From the NCBI GenBank assembly GCA_011799875.1, contig CM022302.1, positions 187,356,942-187,420,941 on the forward strand: a DNA stretch of 64,000 nt, in the 5' to 3' direction. Source of the DNA: Thinopyrum elongatum (Eukaryota; Streptophyta; Magnoliopsida; Poales; Poaceae). The notes below the pieces were generated by a model. It ran no database searches. It worked only from the letters and a program-made list of their open reading frames with translations, and was not told the DNA's origin. Position 1 is the stretch's first letter; each line of letters opens with the position of its first letter. Shown here in pieces: positions 21,801 to 32,788 of this stretch. A program made the translations under genes and the position numbers.

Positions 21801-22764
21801 TGTGCCAAATTTATGTGGATGATATCATATTTGGTTCGACTGACCCTCATTTTAGTGAAAAGTTTGGAAGGCTAATGTTGGAGAAGTTTGAGATGTCTAT
21901 GATGAGTGAACTCAAATTCTTTCTTGGTTTGTAAATCAAGCAAACTAAGGAGGGTACCTTTGTTTCCCAAACAAAGTATACCAAGGACTTATTCAAGAAG
22001 TTCAATACGCAAGAGAGCAAAGGTATGAAAACACCCATGCCTACTAGTGGACATCTTGACTTGACTAAGGATGGCAAACCGGTTGACCAAAAGGTTTACC
22101 ACTCTATGATTGGTTCATTATTATATCTATGTGCCTCCCGTCCCGATATTATGCTAAGTGTGTGCATGTGTGCACGATATCAAACGGCCCTAAAGAGTGT
22201 CATATTAAGGCTGTGAAAAGGATAGTGAGATACTTAATCCATACACCAAACTTTGGCATTTGGTGTCCTAAGAGGTCCTCTTTTGATCTTGTTGGCTACT
22301 CCAATTCGGACTATGCCGATGGCAAGGTTGATAGAAAGTCCACTTCAGGAACTTGTCAATTTCTTGGTAGATCTCTTATGTCTTGGTCCTCCAAGAAACA
22401 AAACTCGGTATCCTTATCCACCGCCGAAGCGGAATACATTGCCGCCGAACCATGTTGTGCTCAATTACTTTGGATGACCCAAACTCTTAAGGATTATGGG
22501 ATACATGTGAAACATGTTCCATTGCTATGTGATAATGAAAGTGCTATTAAGATTGCCCACAATCCCGTGCAACATTCTCGAACTAAGCATATTGAAGTTC
22601 GTCATCATTTCATTCGAGATCATGTTGCTAAAGGAGACATCAATCTTAAGCATGTTTGTACCGATAAGCAATTGGCGGATATATTCACCAAACAGCTTGA
22701 TGAGAAAGTATTTTGCCATTTGAGAGATGAATTAAATATTATTGATGCCTCAAACTTGGAGTAG
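18818..22764 (+). pseudogene. Copia gag-pol remnant (truncated gag, protease, integrase, RT, RNase H)
   Basis: The ATG at 18818 starts a gag N-terminus with the typical DGEFYHAWKNEM motif. An in-frame deletion removed the rest of gag including the CCHC knuckle, so an acidic linker leads directly to the protease DSGCTDHM (about 19495). The integrase zinc-binding part (WHRRLGHVG), core (MDLFGPN, DDFSRFTWVFF) and C-terminus follow. RT has KSAFLNGE and YVDDIIFGS (about 21812); RNase H has STAEAEYIA and ADIFTKQL. In-frame stops lie at 19913, 20198, 20708, 20747 and 21932. A one-base frameshift near 22185 moves the last part into another frame, which ends TAG at 22762-22764. Confidence 0.92.
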
Positions 22765-24742
22765 AAACTCCATTCGGATACATGCAAGGCATGAGCTTGT
22801 CTTTTGACTAATCCTTGATATTACTCTTATGATGATGATCATATGTCTTGGATCTATATTTGTACCCTTGCATGTTATCTAACCCTTGTAGGTACTTGGA
22901 TGAGCCCAAATCTACGAGATTGCAAGTCACTCACATCTTGAGCGATCTTTACATCACCAAGTTTCTACTATATGGTTGTTGAATACAAGGAAGCTTGGAT
23001 TCACTCAACATATCCTTTGACAATTTCTATATATCAGATTTCATTTGGTATCTAGTTTCATGATTATCATCTTGGATACACAAGTGCTCTTTCTTGCAAG
23101 ACTAACCCATGTAGGAAGATGAACTCAAACTATAAGTGGTGCTCCCAACTCTTGATGAACTACATCAACCTCGAGCATCCAACACAAGTTCGACTACATG
23201 ATCAAGATCAACACCACCACTCAAGGTATGTTATTCCATCGTAGAGAAGCTTTACTCCAAGACATGGGTCAAAGCAACTCGCCAAGATGTGAATACACCA
23301 AAAAGCTTAAATGAAAAATGGTAACCCCATTTTGAGCTTAAACGATGAGTATGACCTACGATAAAGTGTCATCACTTGACTTCTCAGTCAATATACTCTA
23401 ACATAGGTGACTTTGTCGCCGACCCCTTCTAGATGAAGTTCTCTAGTGTTTCGTTGTTTTGCACATGTTTTTACTTGTTTGTTCCCCTTATCAAAAAAAA
23501 AACTTCATCTAGATCCTTTTCCTTTGTATGTTTCTCTGTATTTTTCTGCATCTAATTCATTGCAAATTCTTCAGTTAATTCCTTGCAAATCCTTGTGAGA
23601 TTTTGATTGCCAAGTGAGCTGAGTTGACAAGACTTTTCCTTTGTATTGAACTCGGCCTCACTGATTCATGCCCATCAGCTAGACCGAACTACAATACCTT
23701 GTAGAAAGTTCATCGGTACAACCGACAAGGACTAACCCGATCTGACCGATATGCATCATCTATGATACCGCCAACTTGGTGTCACCGATGAAAATAGATC
23801 GGTGTTACCGATTTCACTACTGAGAAAAATTTTTGCCATTGCAAATGTCATTTCTACTCTAGCTCCACTCAATGATTCTTATCCTCTACTCGCATCTTAT
23901 ACTACATGCTGCTTTGTAATGTGTTTCAAGGACCAAACCTATTTGACTCAAGCTCCAGAAGGTCCCTTCTTGGAAATTGATGTCAAAGGGGGAGAGAGAG
24001 AGCACATCAAAGCTTATCACATGGGAAAGCACATCTTAGCCTGCTTCTCCCGATGCTTATTAACAATGGAGGAGAGAAGACACATGTCTTTAAGAGGGGA
24101 AAGACATGTTAATAAATGTGAGTTCGTATCTTTTCTTGCTCTGATTTTCTCTTACCCTACCTTCTCCCATTATCCAATATCAAATTCAGGGGGAGAAAGA
24201 GTTCCTATCTAAGGGAAGAAAATCTTTGGAATTCATTGCATATCTTTAATCTTTGGGGACATGTCCATATCCAAATAGAGTACTAAGTACTTACTCTTTA
24301 CATGTCATCCCAGTCTTGGTAATCTTGTGGTCTCCTGAACTTGCTTCATTTAGAGTGTTCTTGTGTTATCTAACCTTGTTTTCTCAAGCTCATCTCTTCC
24401 GAAGCCAGCCCAAGACCACAAGTTAAGTATATGCATCACACTCATGTGCATGATGATCTCTTGCTGATGTACATATTGTTTGCAAGGACTCATGAACATA
24501 AAGGTACACTTCATGTATACATCATTTGCTCTGATGCATATAGCCAAGATACATGTAACTCATTGCTTGCTCTGACATGCTTATGCATTCACATGATCTT
24601 ACATACTATCTTTACATGATTGCATACATGTAGGGGGAGCCTATGCATGTTACCTGTTCTTCCAAAGCTTTACTTGTTACTCTTCATATCCTTATCTAAA
24701 GCTTTGATGTATGTTGTCATCAATTACCAAAAAGGGGGAGAT
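22765..24742 (+). other. Sirevirus 3' noncoding zone between pol and 3' LTR
   Basis: About 2 kb has no convincing protein. Some Sireviruses carry an env-like ORF here; the longest frame (23802-24212) has no signal peptide or coiled coil I can support. GGGGGAG-type purine tracts occur near 23988, 24189, 24632 and at the functional position 24734-24740. A stretch at 23640-23815 carries degenerate TCGGT/ACCGA motifs like those in the LTR. Confidence 0.75.
24730..24742 (+). other. Copia polypurine tract
   Basis: AAAAGGGGGAG followed by AT directly precedes the 3' LTR start TGAAAGCAC at 24743. Confidence 0.85.
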
Positions 24743-26414
24743 TGAAAGCACAAGTGCTCCCTGGGTGATTTTGGTAATTAATGTCAACATATCTCTTGTT
24801 GGATTAATATCTTCATCTAGTATATTTCAGAAAGTTCAACAATGGCGTGGCATGAACAAGAGGATGTGGAACCTCTTCAAGATGCTAAGGACAAAGATTG
24901 GCAAAAGCTCAAGACTCTTCATTTCTATTTTAGTGATCCAAGATCACATTGAGTCCATAGGAAAAGCCAATACTATTAAAAGGGGATGAGCTATTGCATA
25001 ATGGTCTACTTTCTCAAAATGCTTAGTGATATGCTCCAAAGCCCTCAACCACTTTCTCATTTCCAAATATGTCCAAAACCTAAAGTCAAACTCGACCCCA
25101 CCGATTTGATCTATCCGGCGCCACCGAGTTTCTTTGACATAGCCACTGCCAGAAACCCTAATCAATTCGGTCTCACCGATCGGGATCTCGGTATCATCAA
25201 GATGGCAATGCAAACTCTCTGTTTCGCTTTGTAACATTTCGGTCTTACCGAAATGAGCAATCTGTCCCACTGAGTTCGCAATGCAAACTCTCTGTTGCCT
25301 GTTGTAATTATTTCGGTCTCACTGAAATATGCAATCGGTCCCACTGAGTTTGCCTGACCAACTCTCTGTTTAACTCATTGCTGAACTCGGTCCCACCGAG
25401 TTCATGCAATCGGTCACACCAAGATGAGGTCTTGCCCTAACCCTTGCACATCGGTCCCACCGAGTTGATCATGTCGGTCCCACCAAGAATCCTAACGTTC
25501 ACATTTTGAATTAAATCGGTCTCACCGAGTTCTTCTATTCGGTCTGACCAAGTTGGGTCAAATGTGTGTAACGGTTGGATTTTGTGTGAAGGTTATATAT
25601 ATACCCCTCCACCCCCTTCTCTATTCAAGAGAGAGCCATCAGAACGTGCCTACACTTCCACTACTCATTTTCTGAGAGAGAACCACCTACTCATGTGTTG
25701 AGATCAAGACATTCCAATCCAACCACAAGAATCTTGATCTCTAGCCTTCCCCAAGTTGCTTTCCACTCAAACCATCTTTCCACCATAGCCAAATCTGTGA
25801 GAGAGAGTTGAGTGTTGGGGAGACTATCATTTGAAGCACAAGAGCAAGGAGTTCATCATCAACACACCATTAATTACCTTTTGGAGAGTGGTGTCTCCTA
25901 GATTGGTTAGGTGTCACTTGGTAGCCTCCGACAAGATTGTGGAGTTGAACCAAGGAGTTTGTAAGGGCAAGGAGATCGCCTACTTCATGAAGATCTACCC
26001 GAGTGAGGCAAGTCCTTCGTGGGCGATGGCCATGGTGGGATAGACAAGGTTGCTTCTTCGTGGACCCTTCGTGGGTGGAGCCCTCCATGGACTCGCGCAG
26101 CCGTTACCCTTCGTGGGTTGAAGTCTCCACCAACGTGGATGTACGATAGCACCACCTATCGGAACCCCACCAAAAATCTCAGTGTCTTCATTGCGTTTGC
26201 ACACTCCAATCCCATCCCTTTACTTTCTTGCAAATAGCATGCTTTACTCTTTCCGCTGCTCATATTCTTGTCATGCTTGCTTGAAATGTATTGTGAATGC
26301 TTAAACTTGTGCTAAAACTCCACCTCAACTTGAAGAACTTAAAAACTGCTACTTTTGCTTGTTGAGGGTCTAATCACCCCCCCTCCCTCTAGACACCTCT
26401 TCTTGATCCTTTCA
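24743..26414 (+). repeat. Copia 3' LTR, 1672 bp
   Basis: It runs TGAAAGCACAAG to GATCCTTTCA and is followed by the GCAGC target duplication. Compared with the 5' LTR it keeps one extra TCGGTCCCACCGAG unit near 25387 and has a slightly longer C-run near 26377. The other differences are mostly single-base changes. Confidence 0.95.
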
Positions 26415-26598
26415 GCAGCGCCTCGCCATGCAAGAAACTATCAACCTACACATCCACGTCTACGAGTAAATCGTCTACATAGGCCACTACAAGGCCACGG
26501 AGGACAGAAAGACATTGGCCTTCTTCCACCGGCTGGAATCTTTGGACGCCATTGTCGAGAAGCACGTTGACCTGGCCACGAAAGCCGCTGCTACTTAG

Positions 26599-26818
26599 CC
26601 GCTGTTCGGTGGGCCAGCGCCCTGAGTCGACGAGGAGGAGGTCGTCGATGGATGCATCTTTCTTCTCGCCTCCTGTAACCAGCACTGCATCGCCTCGTGG
26701 CCTTGATGTTTTATTAGTGTATGGCATTTTTATTCCATTTGTAAATGACATGTGTGATCCCTTGCTCTTATTTGGCGTTAATTATATGTAGTATCACTGT
26801 CTTCGTCCTGGTGTACTA
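26599..26818 (+). other. 3' UTR of host gene copy B and spacer
   Basis: The sequence to about 26755 matches 15893-16050 downstream of copy A, including GGATGCATCTTTCTTC and GTATGGCATTTTTATTCCA. The match then fades, which marks one end of the duplicated unit. Confidence 0.7.
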
Positions 26819-27027
26819 CCTAGGTCCTGGTTTATTAGTCCCTATTGTAATAAATTTTGACCAAAGATTTAACTGACAAAATGTTAGTGCATGTCAACAA
26901 AAATTATATCGTTTGATTTGTATTTGAACATAGTTTTCAATGACATAATTTTGGTGACATGCATGAACCTTTTGTTAGTCAAATTTTGGCACAGATTACG
27001 ATGGGGAGCAATAAACCAGGACGGAGG
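26819..27027. mobile_element. Stowaway-like (Tc1/Mariner) MITE, 209 bp
   Basis: TA dinucleotides flank the element (26817-26818 and 27028-27029). The left arm (GTCCTGGTTTATTAGTCCC and on) is the imperfect reverse complement of the right arm (GGGGAGCAATAAACCAGGAC), and pairing continues through ATTTTGAC and GCATGTCA blocks almost to the centre. The ends resemble the CCTCCGTCC consensus of grass Stowaway elements. It has no coding capacity. Confidence 0.8.
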
Positions 27028-27029
27028 TA

Positions 27030-28900
27030 GACTGGTCACCATCATGTTTTGTGTCAAATTTTGACTTCAGCGACCCAACCTACATGGAGGGAGTATATAT
27101 ATTGGCGCGACAACCAAACTTATATATTCAAAACTGAGCGTTACTACATGTCACGAGTTCAAAACGAGAAAGTGGAACAAGTACTACAGCACGCCTGTGC
27201 CGTTCGCGTCGCACACCACACTGTCGTTCCAGCCCGCCGCTCATCGCCCATTGGCTTGGCATTTTCTATGTACATGTTATAAAGGTAAAGACTACCGCGT
27301 TCGCGTCGCACCCCCACACGGTCTGTCCGGCATGCCGCTCAAGCAAGGGAACGCTTGTTGTCTTAGCATTTTCACTGTCAGGTGGGGCCACAGTTGAGCA
27401 AACCGACTATCGGTAAATCCCCACCCCGCCCACCGTGCGTTGGCTGACTTAGAATTAGAAGAGAGAAACGAGGGAGAAGAGCTAGCTGTAGCACGGACGC
27501 TATTGTCAGATGGAGTACTGAGTACTTGTATGTCTAGTACTGAGTACCACTAGGTGGGTGCGTGCGACCTATACATGTCATCACTTTAGGTCTCCTTTTT
27601 GAACCGCAGCTACCCTTCATAGTACATATTTTTTTCACGCATTTTTACTCCTATATGTACTCCTAGGCTATTTCCACGTGCTTCCTTTTGCCGACACGTG
27701 GGACATAGAGCATCTGGGTCGTAGTGCATGCATGACTCAGAGCATATGCAACCATGCCGGCGTACTTTACATTTCAGACCTGACGAATTACATGCAAACC
27801 CCCCGCAGAAGAATAAATAAATAAATGAATTACTACATGCAAACTTGATTATTTTCATAGAAACCGGAGCACGTTCATTAAATTTTGGACATAACACATT
27901 TATAAAAAACGACCGGACCTAAACCAGTCTAAGGGCCTCTTTGATTTGCAGGATACTGAAAAAACAGGAATGGGAAAAGTATGATGGCGATGAACCAAGA
28001 GGAGGAGGAAGAGGTGGAGTACTGTATGTGCTAGAGACTGAACTGTAGTAGATTGTTTTTATGGCCATATCACCACATTGTTTTCTATGGCCTATCGCCT
28101 GCTGGTTCACTGGGCTGCCGTGTTTCGCACTCCTCCGACGTGAGTAGTAGTATATACTACGTAGTACTATATATACCGCATGGTTCTTTGCTCCTTCTTA
28201 CTTCACCGACATGTGGGAGAGCCAGCATCCGGGTCGACGTGTCATGCACCAGATTTAGACTGGCGAACGGAAGGGGGGCATCACCCCGATCATAGCGCCG
28301 GAGTAATTTTTTTTTGAAACTACGCCGGAGTAATAATGACTATAGTGAGTAGTCATATCACAAAACCCCATCTTTCCAGTAGTAACGAGCCATCAAATCG
28401 CACAGCCCTACCTTTCCAGTAGTAAGTTGAATCCGCTAATCCCTCACCCTCCTCGCCTCTGTCAAACCGGCTACGTGAAAACTGTCGCGCGTACTGTGCG
28501 GGAAAAGCCCCGCCCTCAATTTTTAAATACTCATAGTATAATTTTGTATCGATGAATTGCGCCATGGAGCAGAAAACCAAAAGAAAAAGGTGGTACATGT
28601 AAACAAATATAGTTCAAGCTCTAGCTAGCGATTCGGAATGTAAACCGTGCATGTGTTTATACGTATAGGTTTCTTCAAAGTACTGAGTCCATTGATATCT
28701 CAAAGCCAAAATAGTTCGAGCTTGTTCGTTCTATATAAATAGTACTATATGTTTATTCACCCGTGGGGTTGTTCAATGAATGGAGGGCCGGGGAGCACAG
28801 GTGAACAATGTGCAAATTGCAGTCAGTCACGTTAAATAGAGAGTTTCTTTTCTTTAATGCCACGTACACAAATTGGAACGCTTGTTGTGGAGAGAAAAAG
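27030..28900. other. Intergenic DNA without recognisable gene
   Basis: I found no ORF with a recognisable domain on either strand. It holds short palindromes (ACTACGTAGT near 28157), a repeated AGTACTGAGTAC motif (27514 and 27537) and short purine or pyrimidine runs. A CATGGAGGGAGTA at 27071-27083 may be the end of a decayed Stowaway element. Confidence 0.5.
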
Positions 28901-28913
28901 ATAATCACTCCAC

Positions 28914-28923
28914 TATATATATA
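28914..28923 (+). promoter_or_regulatory. Probable core promoter TATA box
   Basis: TATATATATA is followed about 30 bp later by a pyrimidine-rich start region (CTCTCTTCATTCTCTCATCC), as in plant promoters. No open frame follows within the leader-like exon. Confidence 0.45.
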
Positions 28924-28944
28924 GGCATGGGCCTGAGCGCTTAC

Positions 28945-29273
28945 TTTACTAGGGTTGCTCTCTTCATTCTCTCATCCTCTCCAGATCTAAACAACACAGC
29001 GGTAGTGACATTTTCTCTCTGCTGACCGTTTGTCACAGATCCGGCCAGATCCCTTCGACCGCTGTGTGTAGGGGACTAGGTGCATCATTCACGCGGTCAT
29101 CGGCGGCGAGGGAGGAAACCCACAGCTGCCGGCAGGTCCCGATCCTTTGACCGTGCCGTTCTCTCTGACACAGCGCCGGCTCGGGAGGTCCTCCAACCCC
29201 TTCTTCCTCCCTGCGGTATTGTGGGCAGATCCGACCCACCGCCGGCATCCTAGCCACATCCCGACGACCCTCA
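28945..29273 (+). other. Leader-like, GC-rich exon candidate without ORF
   Basis: CT-rich transcript-start-like sequence leads into a GC-rich stretch that ends CCCTCAG followed by GTATAACTTCC, a plausible splice donor. The following 3 kb contains further exon-like patches ending in AG/GT signals but no coherent protein. It may be the 5' end of a decayed gene or of a noncoding transcript. Confidence 0.3.
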
Positions 29274-29527
29274 GGTATAACTTCCTTCGAAAGCGGCCCT
29301 GCTCTACTGCCCCAGCTCCCCACATGTCTGCATGTGGATCTTTTTCTACTTCCATCATCTCTTCCAAAGCCACCTAAATTTTTAGTATTATTAGAGGTAA
29401 AGTTACTTCATGCAGTCGAATCTAGGACTTGGTTCAAACAGCGAAGGGGGGAAAGTTGTAGCATGAATCTAGGACTTGATTCAAATAGGAAATAACAGGG
29501 GGAAAGTAGTAGAGACTGGATACCCAA

Positions 29528-29641
29528 CCGGTCTCTTGGTTGAAAAGGGAAATAAAGGGAAAAGGTAGTACAAACTGGATAAGGCCGGTCTCTTGGTTGA
29601 AAAGGGAAATAAAGGGAAAAGGCAGTACAAACTGGATAAGG
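29528..29641 (+). repeat. 57-bp tandem repeat, two nearly identical copies
   Basis: Units 29528-29584 and 29585-29641 both start CCGGTCTCTTGGTTGAAAAG and differ by about one base. Diverged partial copies lie just before (about 29408-29527) and after. The near identity implies a recent duplication. Confidence 0.9.
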
Positions 29642-29827
29642 AACAGATCTATTATGGGTTGAAAAAAGGATAGAAAGTGGCGGCTGGTGGACAAGTCAAC
29701 AGAGTATGTTCAGGATTAGATTTGCTGCCCTCACATAGTAAAAGTTATCCAGGATTAGATTTGCTACCCTCACAGAGTATGAACAAACTCGGCATCACCA
29801 CTTTATGCCTCCTTGTAGGTACATTGT

Positions 29828-30215
29828 GCTGATGCGTCCACTGTCTCATGTCCTTATACCAACTTTTTGCAGTTGTTAATATAAAGGCGCATGTAAAATG
29901 GAGCAATCACACTATTACCGTAAGGACATGTCTAACCAATGTTATTGTTAATCTAATGCCTCCAGTAATACGATGCAATTAAATTGTGTTGCAAATGGTA
30001 CTCCTGCTATTTTTCCCAATATGATAATTAAGTTGCTTCTTTACGCTGCAGAGTGTCCTGGTGTCCCCACTGTCCCATGCCCTTAAACCAACTCTTTAGC
30101 TGATGTTGATCTATTGTATCTGGTAAACAAGCAATGCCACCATTAAAGTTATCCCATATTTGACGAATGTCATTGTTGATCACAATGCTTCCGGTAACAT
30201 GAAGCAATGCTACTG
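29828..30215 (+). repeat. Diverged direct duplication, about 230-bp period
   Basis: GCGTCCACTGTCTCATGTCC and CCAACTTTTTGCAGTTGTTA at 29834-29882 recur as GTCCCCACTGTCCCATGCCC and CCAACTCTTTAGCTGATGTT at 30062-30108. The following parts match too (CACTATTACCGTAAGG versus CACCATTAAAGTTATC; AATGCCTCCAGTAATACGATG versus AATGCTTCCGGTAACATGAAG). Confidence 0.7.
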
Positions 30216-30369
30216 TTTTAAAATTTCTACTGTTCTTGCGTGATTGCCATGAACATAATCAACATGCTTCTTTTCATTTCGTGTATGTTTCGTATCTTGT
30301 TATTGACCAGTAACTATTTTCTTTCTATCTTTTTGTGCGGATAGGGATATCCATTTCACCTCGTTGCTA

Positions 30370-31262
30370 TTGTGACCTTTTGGTGAACTGCACAAAACAC
30401 TTTTTTTTGGAATGTGTCTTGTGCAGTTCAACTAAAATGTCACATGGGCAACGTCTCTCAATTTTGGTTGAACTGCACAAAGGTTGATTGGAGTTTCCAA
30501 CATCTCCGTCAAACTCTGTTGGTAATCTCGTGCAACATTTTATTAGCCTTTGCAAGATGAGCCATCACTGTCACCACAATGGCACTTTATTTTAGTGGAA
30601 CTGCACAAAAGGATAAGCAAATTATAGTTGCACCTTGCATGAGCAGGACAGCCAACCTTAATGTTGCTCAATTTTAGTGCAACTACTAAAGAAGAACTAC
30701 CAGGTCATGAGAGCAAGTTCTTCTTGCTAGCTGCATGATACAATCTTTGCTTCATTTCAGGCGAACTGCAGAAAAAGGTCGCCTGAATTGAATCATCTGA
30801 GTGGATCTGCAGGTTCACCACATCGAGTCATGGCGGCGTAGGGCCCCTCTCTCAGTTATGGTTCCAATGACCGGGTATGTTCCTTCTTGGTTGATTTTGA
30901 CTCTGCATCCAGCTAGATATCTTGTGCTACTGTTATGGCACTGCTATGAGAAAGCAATAATGATATTGTTTTTGCATCTTAATTAATGCCACTAATAATT
31001 TGTGGCAATCTTTTGGCACCACTACTGCCACTGATAAAATGAAGTAAAAATACATTTAAAATAGAGCTACTATCTTATCTACCATTTCATTTCCAATGTA
31101 GATAACTTGCAAAAGGCCTATCCGGCAGAATCAAGTCCATGTGCACTTCATCAATCACATAGCTGCAATGAACTAGTCGAGTCCATCACGCCTACCATTG
31201 AGGTGGCGCGGGCCCCCTCTCTAACTGGCGGGCGCCATAATTTTAGTTGAACTGCACAACAA
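30370..31262. repeat. Dispersed GAACTGCACAA motif, both orientations
   Basis: Variants of TTTTAGTTGAACTGCACAA occur near 30380, 30415 (inverted), 30463, 30590, 30675, 30762 and 31238. The first two face each other and could form a hairpin. No known element is recognised. Confidence 0.6.
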
Positions 31263-32028
31263 AAGTGATTCAAATGAGTCGACGCTCCTCCTTCTACTGC
31301 CACACTGAGGTGTTAATGGATGTCAATGAATCGCCTTCATGGCAAGATATGGGGACATGAAAAATAACTTGATCTCCCAAAGACATCTCACACAGGTTAG
31401 TATTGTCCTTTATCAACATGATTGTGCTTTGTCATACTGTGCTAACGTTGTATTTTTTTAATAAAGCTATTCTATCGCAATCTTTTCTTGTTTTGGAAAT
31501 AAAGTTGCTTTAACTAGTGCCAATATTATAGTAATCATGCTCTTTCTTATTTATGCAAACAGGAATACTCAACTACAGATGTTGTGATGGTCAAAAGCAT
31601 TCGCCAAGTTCTTGGGTTCTATGACACGGCTAGCCAAGATGGATTTAATCCCGAGATTCACTTTATCCAAAGGCTCTAAAGTGCCATGCGTGTGTGCAAG
31701 GTGGAAAGAGATATTTCAGGATGTTGATTGATGATTCCACTAGATTTTGCTATGTGTATTTGTTAAATACTAAGGATGATGCTCTATACATACTACTTCA
31801 AAATCTAGAAGGCCCTCTTGTGCATATATTGTAAGTGGTAGTGCCACCAGTGATGCAGAATATTTCAGCTACCATGTTTGACATGTGTGGCCTTAAAAAG
31901 GACTGGTTTCAATGTTTAAGCAAATCCTTGGATCAAATTGCTTACATGAAGCATCGATCAATGTTTATTTATTTGTTCACATTCTCACAACATTTGAGTT
32001 GTACAGTTACGATTGGCTCTGATCTGTG

Positions 32029-32185
32029 AATCATTGAGATGTGTAGGCATCTTTGTTGTACTTATTATTTGAATCTATTGGGTTGGTTCTGAATCTTGCA
32101 AGCTAGGAATCATTGTGATGTGTAGGCATCTTTGTTTTACTTATTATTTCAATCTTATTGGTTGGTTCTGAATCTTGCAAGCTGG
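32029..32185 (+). repeat. About 78-bp tandem duplication
   Basis: GAATCATTGAGATGTGTAGG through TTCTGAATCTTGCAAGCTAG is followed directly by a second copy with a few substitutions, ending TTGCAAGCTGGG. Confidence 0.85.
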
Positions 32186-32539
32186 GAAACACGGCATGAT
32201 GATGCAGAGGACAGCAACCATAGCAAGCTATTCAAACTTGGTAGAATTGTCTGTGAAAGTGCGGCAAATGAGCCTATCATTTGTGTCCTGAGAATAATAA
32301 TTCTAATTGTTGTGCATGTTGATCCTGTGGCACTGATAGAACGAGCCAATGTTTTGCTTGTTTTAAGAATAAATTTTAATTAAAGCTAATAAAATTTAAG
32401 TAAAGTGACCACTAACACTTGCTATTACAGTACCAATACAAACCCGCTCGTGAACCCGAGGGGGCATGTTCTGTCGGGCATGCAGCGGGCGAGGGAGGGG
32501 TAGTAACTGTTGTCGCCTGTACACACTCAGTTTACTGTT

Positions 32540-32650
32540 GGATGCAGTTCCCCAAGAGCTGAAAAATGAACTGCTGCCACCGCCTACCCACTCGTTCACC
32601 GTCGATTGCAGTTCCCCAAGATTGGAAAAACGAACTGCTGCTGCCGCGGT
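32540..32650 (+). repeat. 65-bp spaced duplication upstream of the exonuclease pseudogene
   Basis: GCAGTTCCCCAAGAGCTGAA with AATGAACTGCTGCCACCGC (from about 32545) recurs as GCAGTTCCCCAAGATTGGAA with AACGAACTGCTGCTGCCGC (from about 32610). Confidence 0.75.
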
Positions 32651-32788
32651 GCCGCCCCCTAGTACCCCAGTACACAGCGATCGTCTTCATCTCCCCCATG
32701 CCCCCAATCCCCACAAAACAAGAACCGCCACATCAACTATGCGTGAGAAGAGACTCCAATGGCGATCTGAGGTGTGAGCCTACTGGAT

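Larger units (their letters stand above)
17121..26414 (+). mobile_element. Ty1/Copia LTR retrotransposon, Sirevirus (SIRE/Maximus-like), 9294 bp
   Basis: It has matching LTRs (17121-18762 and 24743-26414), a perfect 5-bp target duplication, a Met-tRNA primer site and a GGGGGAG polypurine tract. The Copia gene order is PR-INT-RT-RNaseH in one frame. Three traits fit Sireviruses: LTRs starting TGAAAGC, many TCGGTnnnACCGA palindromes in the LTR, and a roughly 2-kb 3' noncoding zone with repeated GGGGGAG tracts. The lineage name is inference from these traits. Stops, one frameshift and an internal gag deletion make it defective. Confidence 0.93.
16757..26598 (+). pseudogene. Small host gene, copy B, split by a Copia element (exon parts 16757-17120 and 26420-26598)
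   Basis: The ATG at 16757 opens the same frame as copy A. A stop appears at 16793 (TAG), after which the frame is open to 17120, where the Copia LTR begins. After the element and its GCAGC target duplication the frame resumes at 26420. It meets TAA at 26467-26469 and ends with TAG 26596-26598, equivalent to the copy A terminator. Where copy A has its first stop (15572), copy B reads a sense codon, and where copy B stops at 16793 copy A is open. The function is unknown. An upstream TATA box and leader remain in place. Confidence 0.78.

Noticed and set aside
23802..24212. Possible env-like ORF of the Copia element
   Set aside because: No signal peptide, transmembrane or coiled-coil pattern beyond chance, and it includes the degenerate TCGGT motif zone and a purine tract.
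27060..27085. Second Stowaway element ending at 27083
   Set aside because: Only one end-like motif (CATGGAGGGAGTA) is visible; no partner end or inverted pairing could be found.
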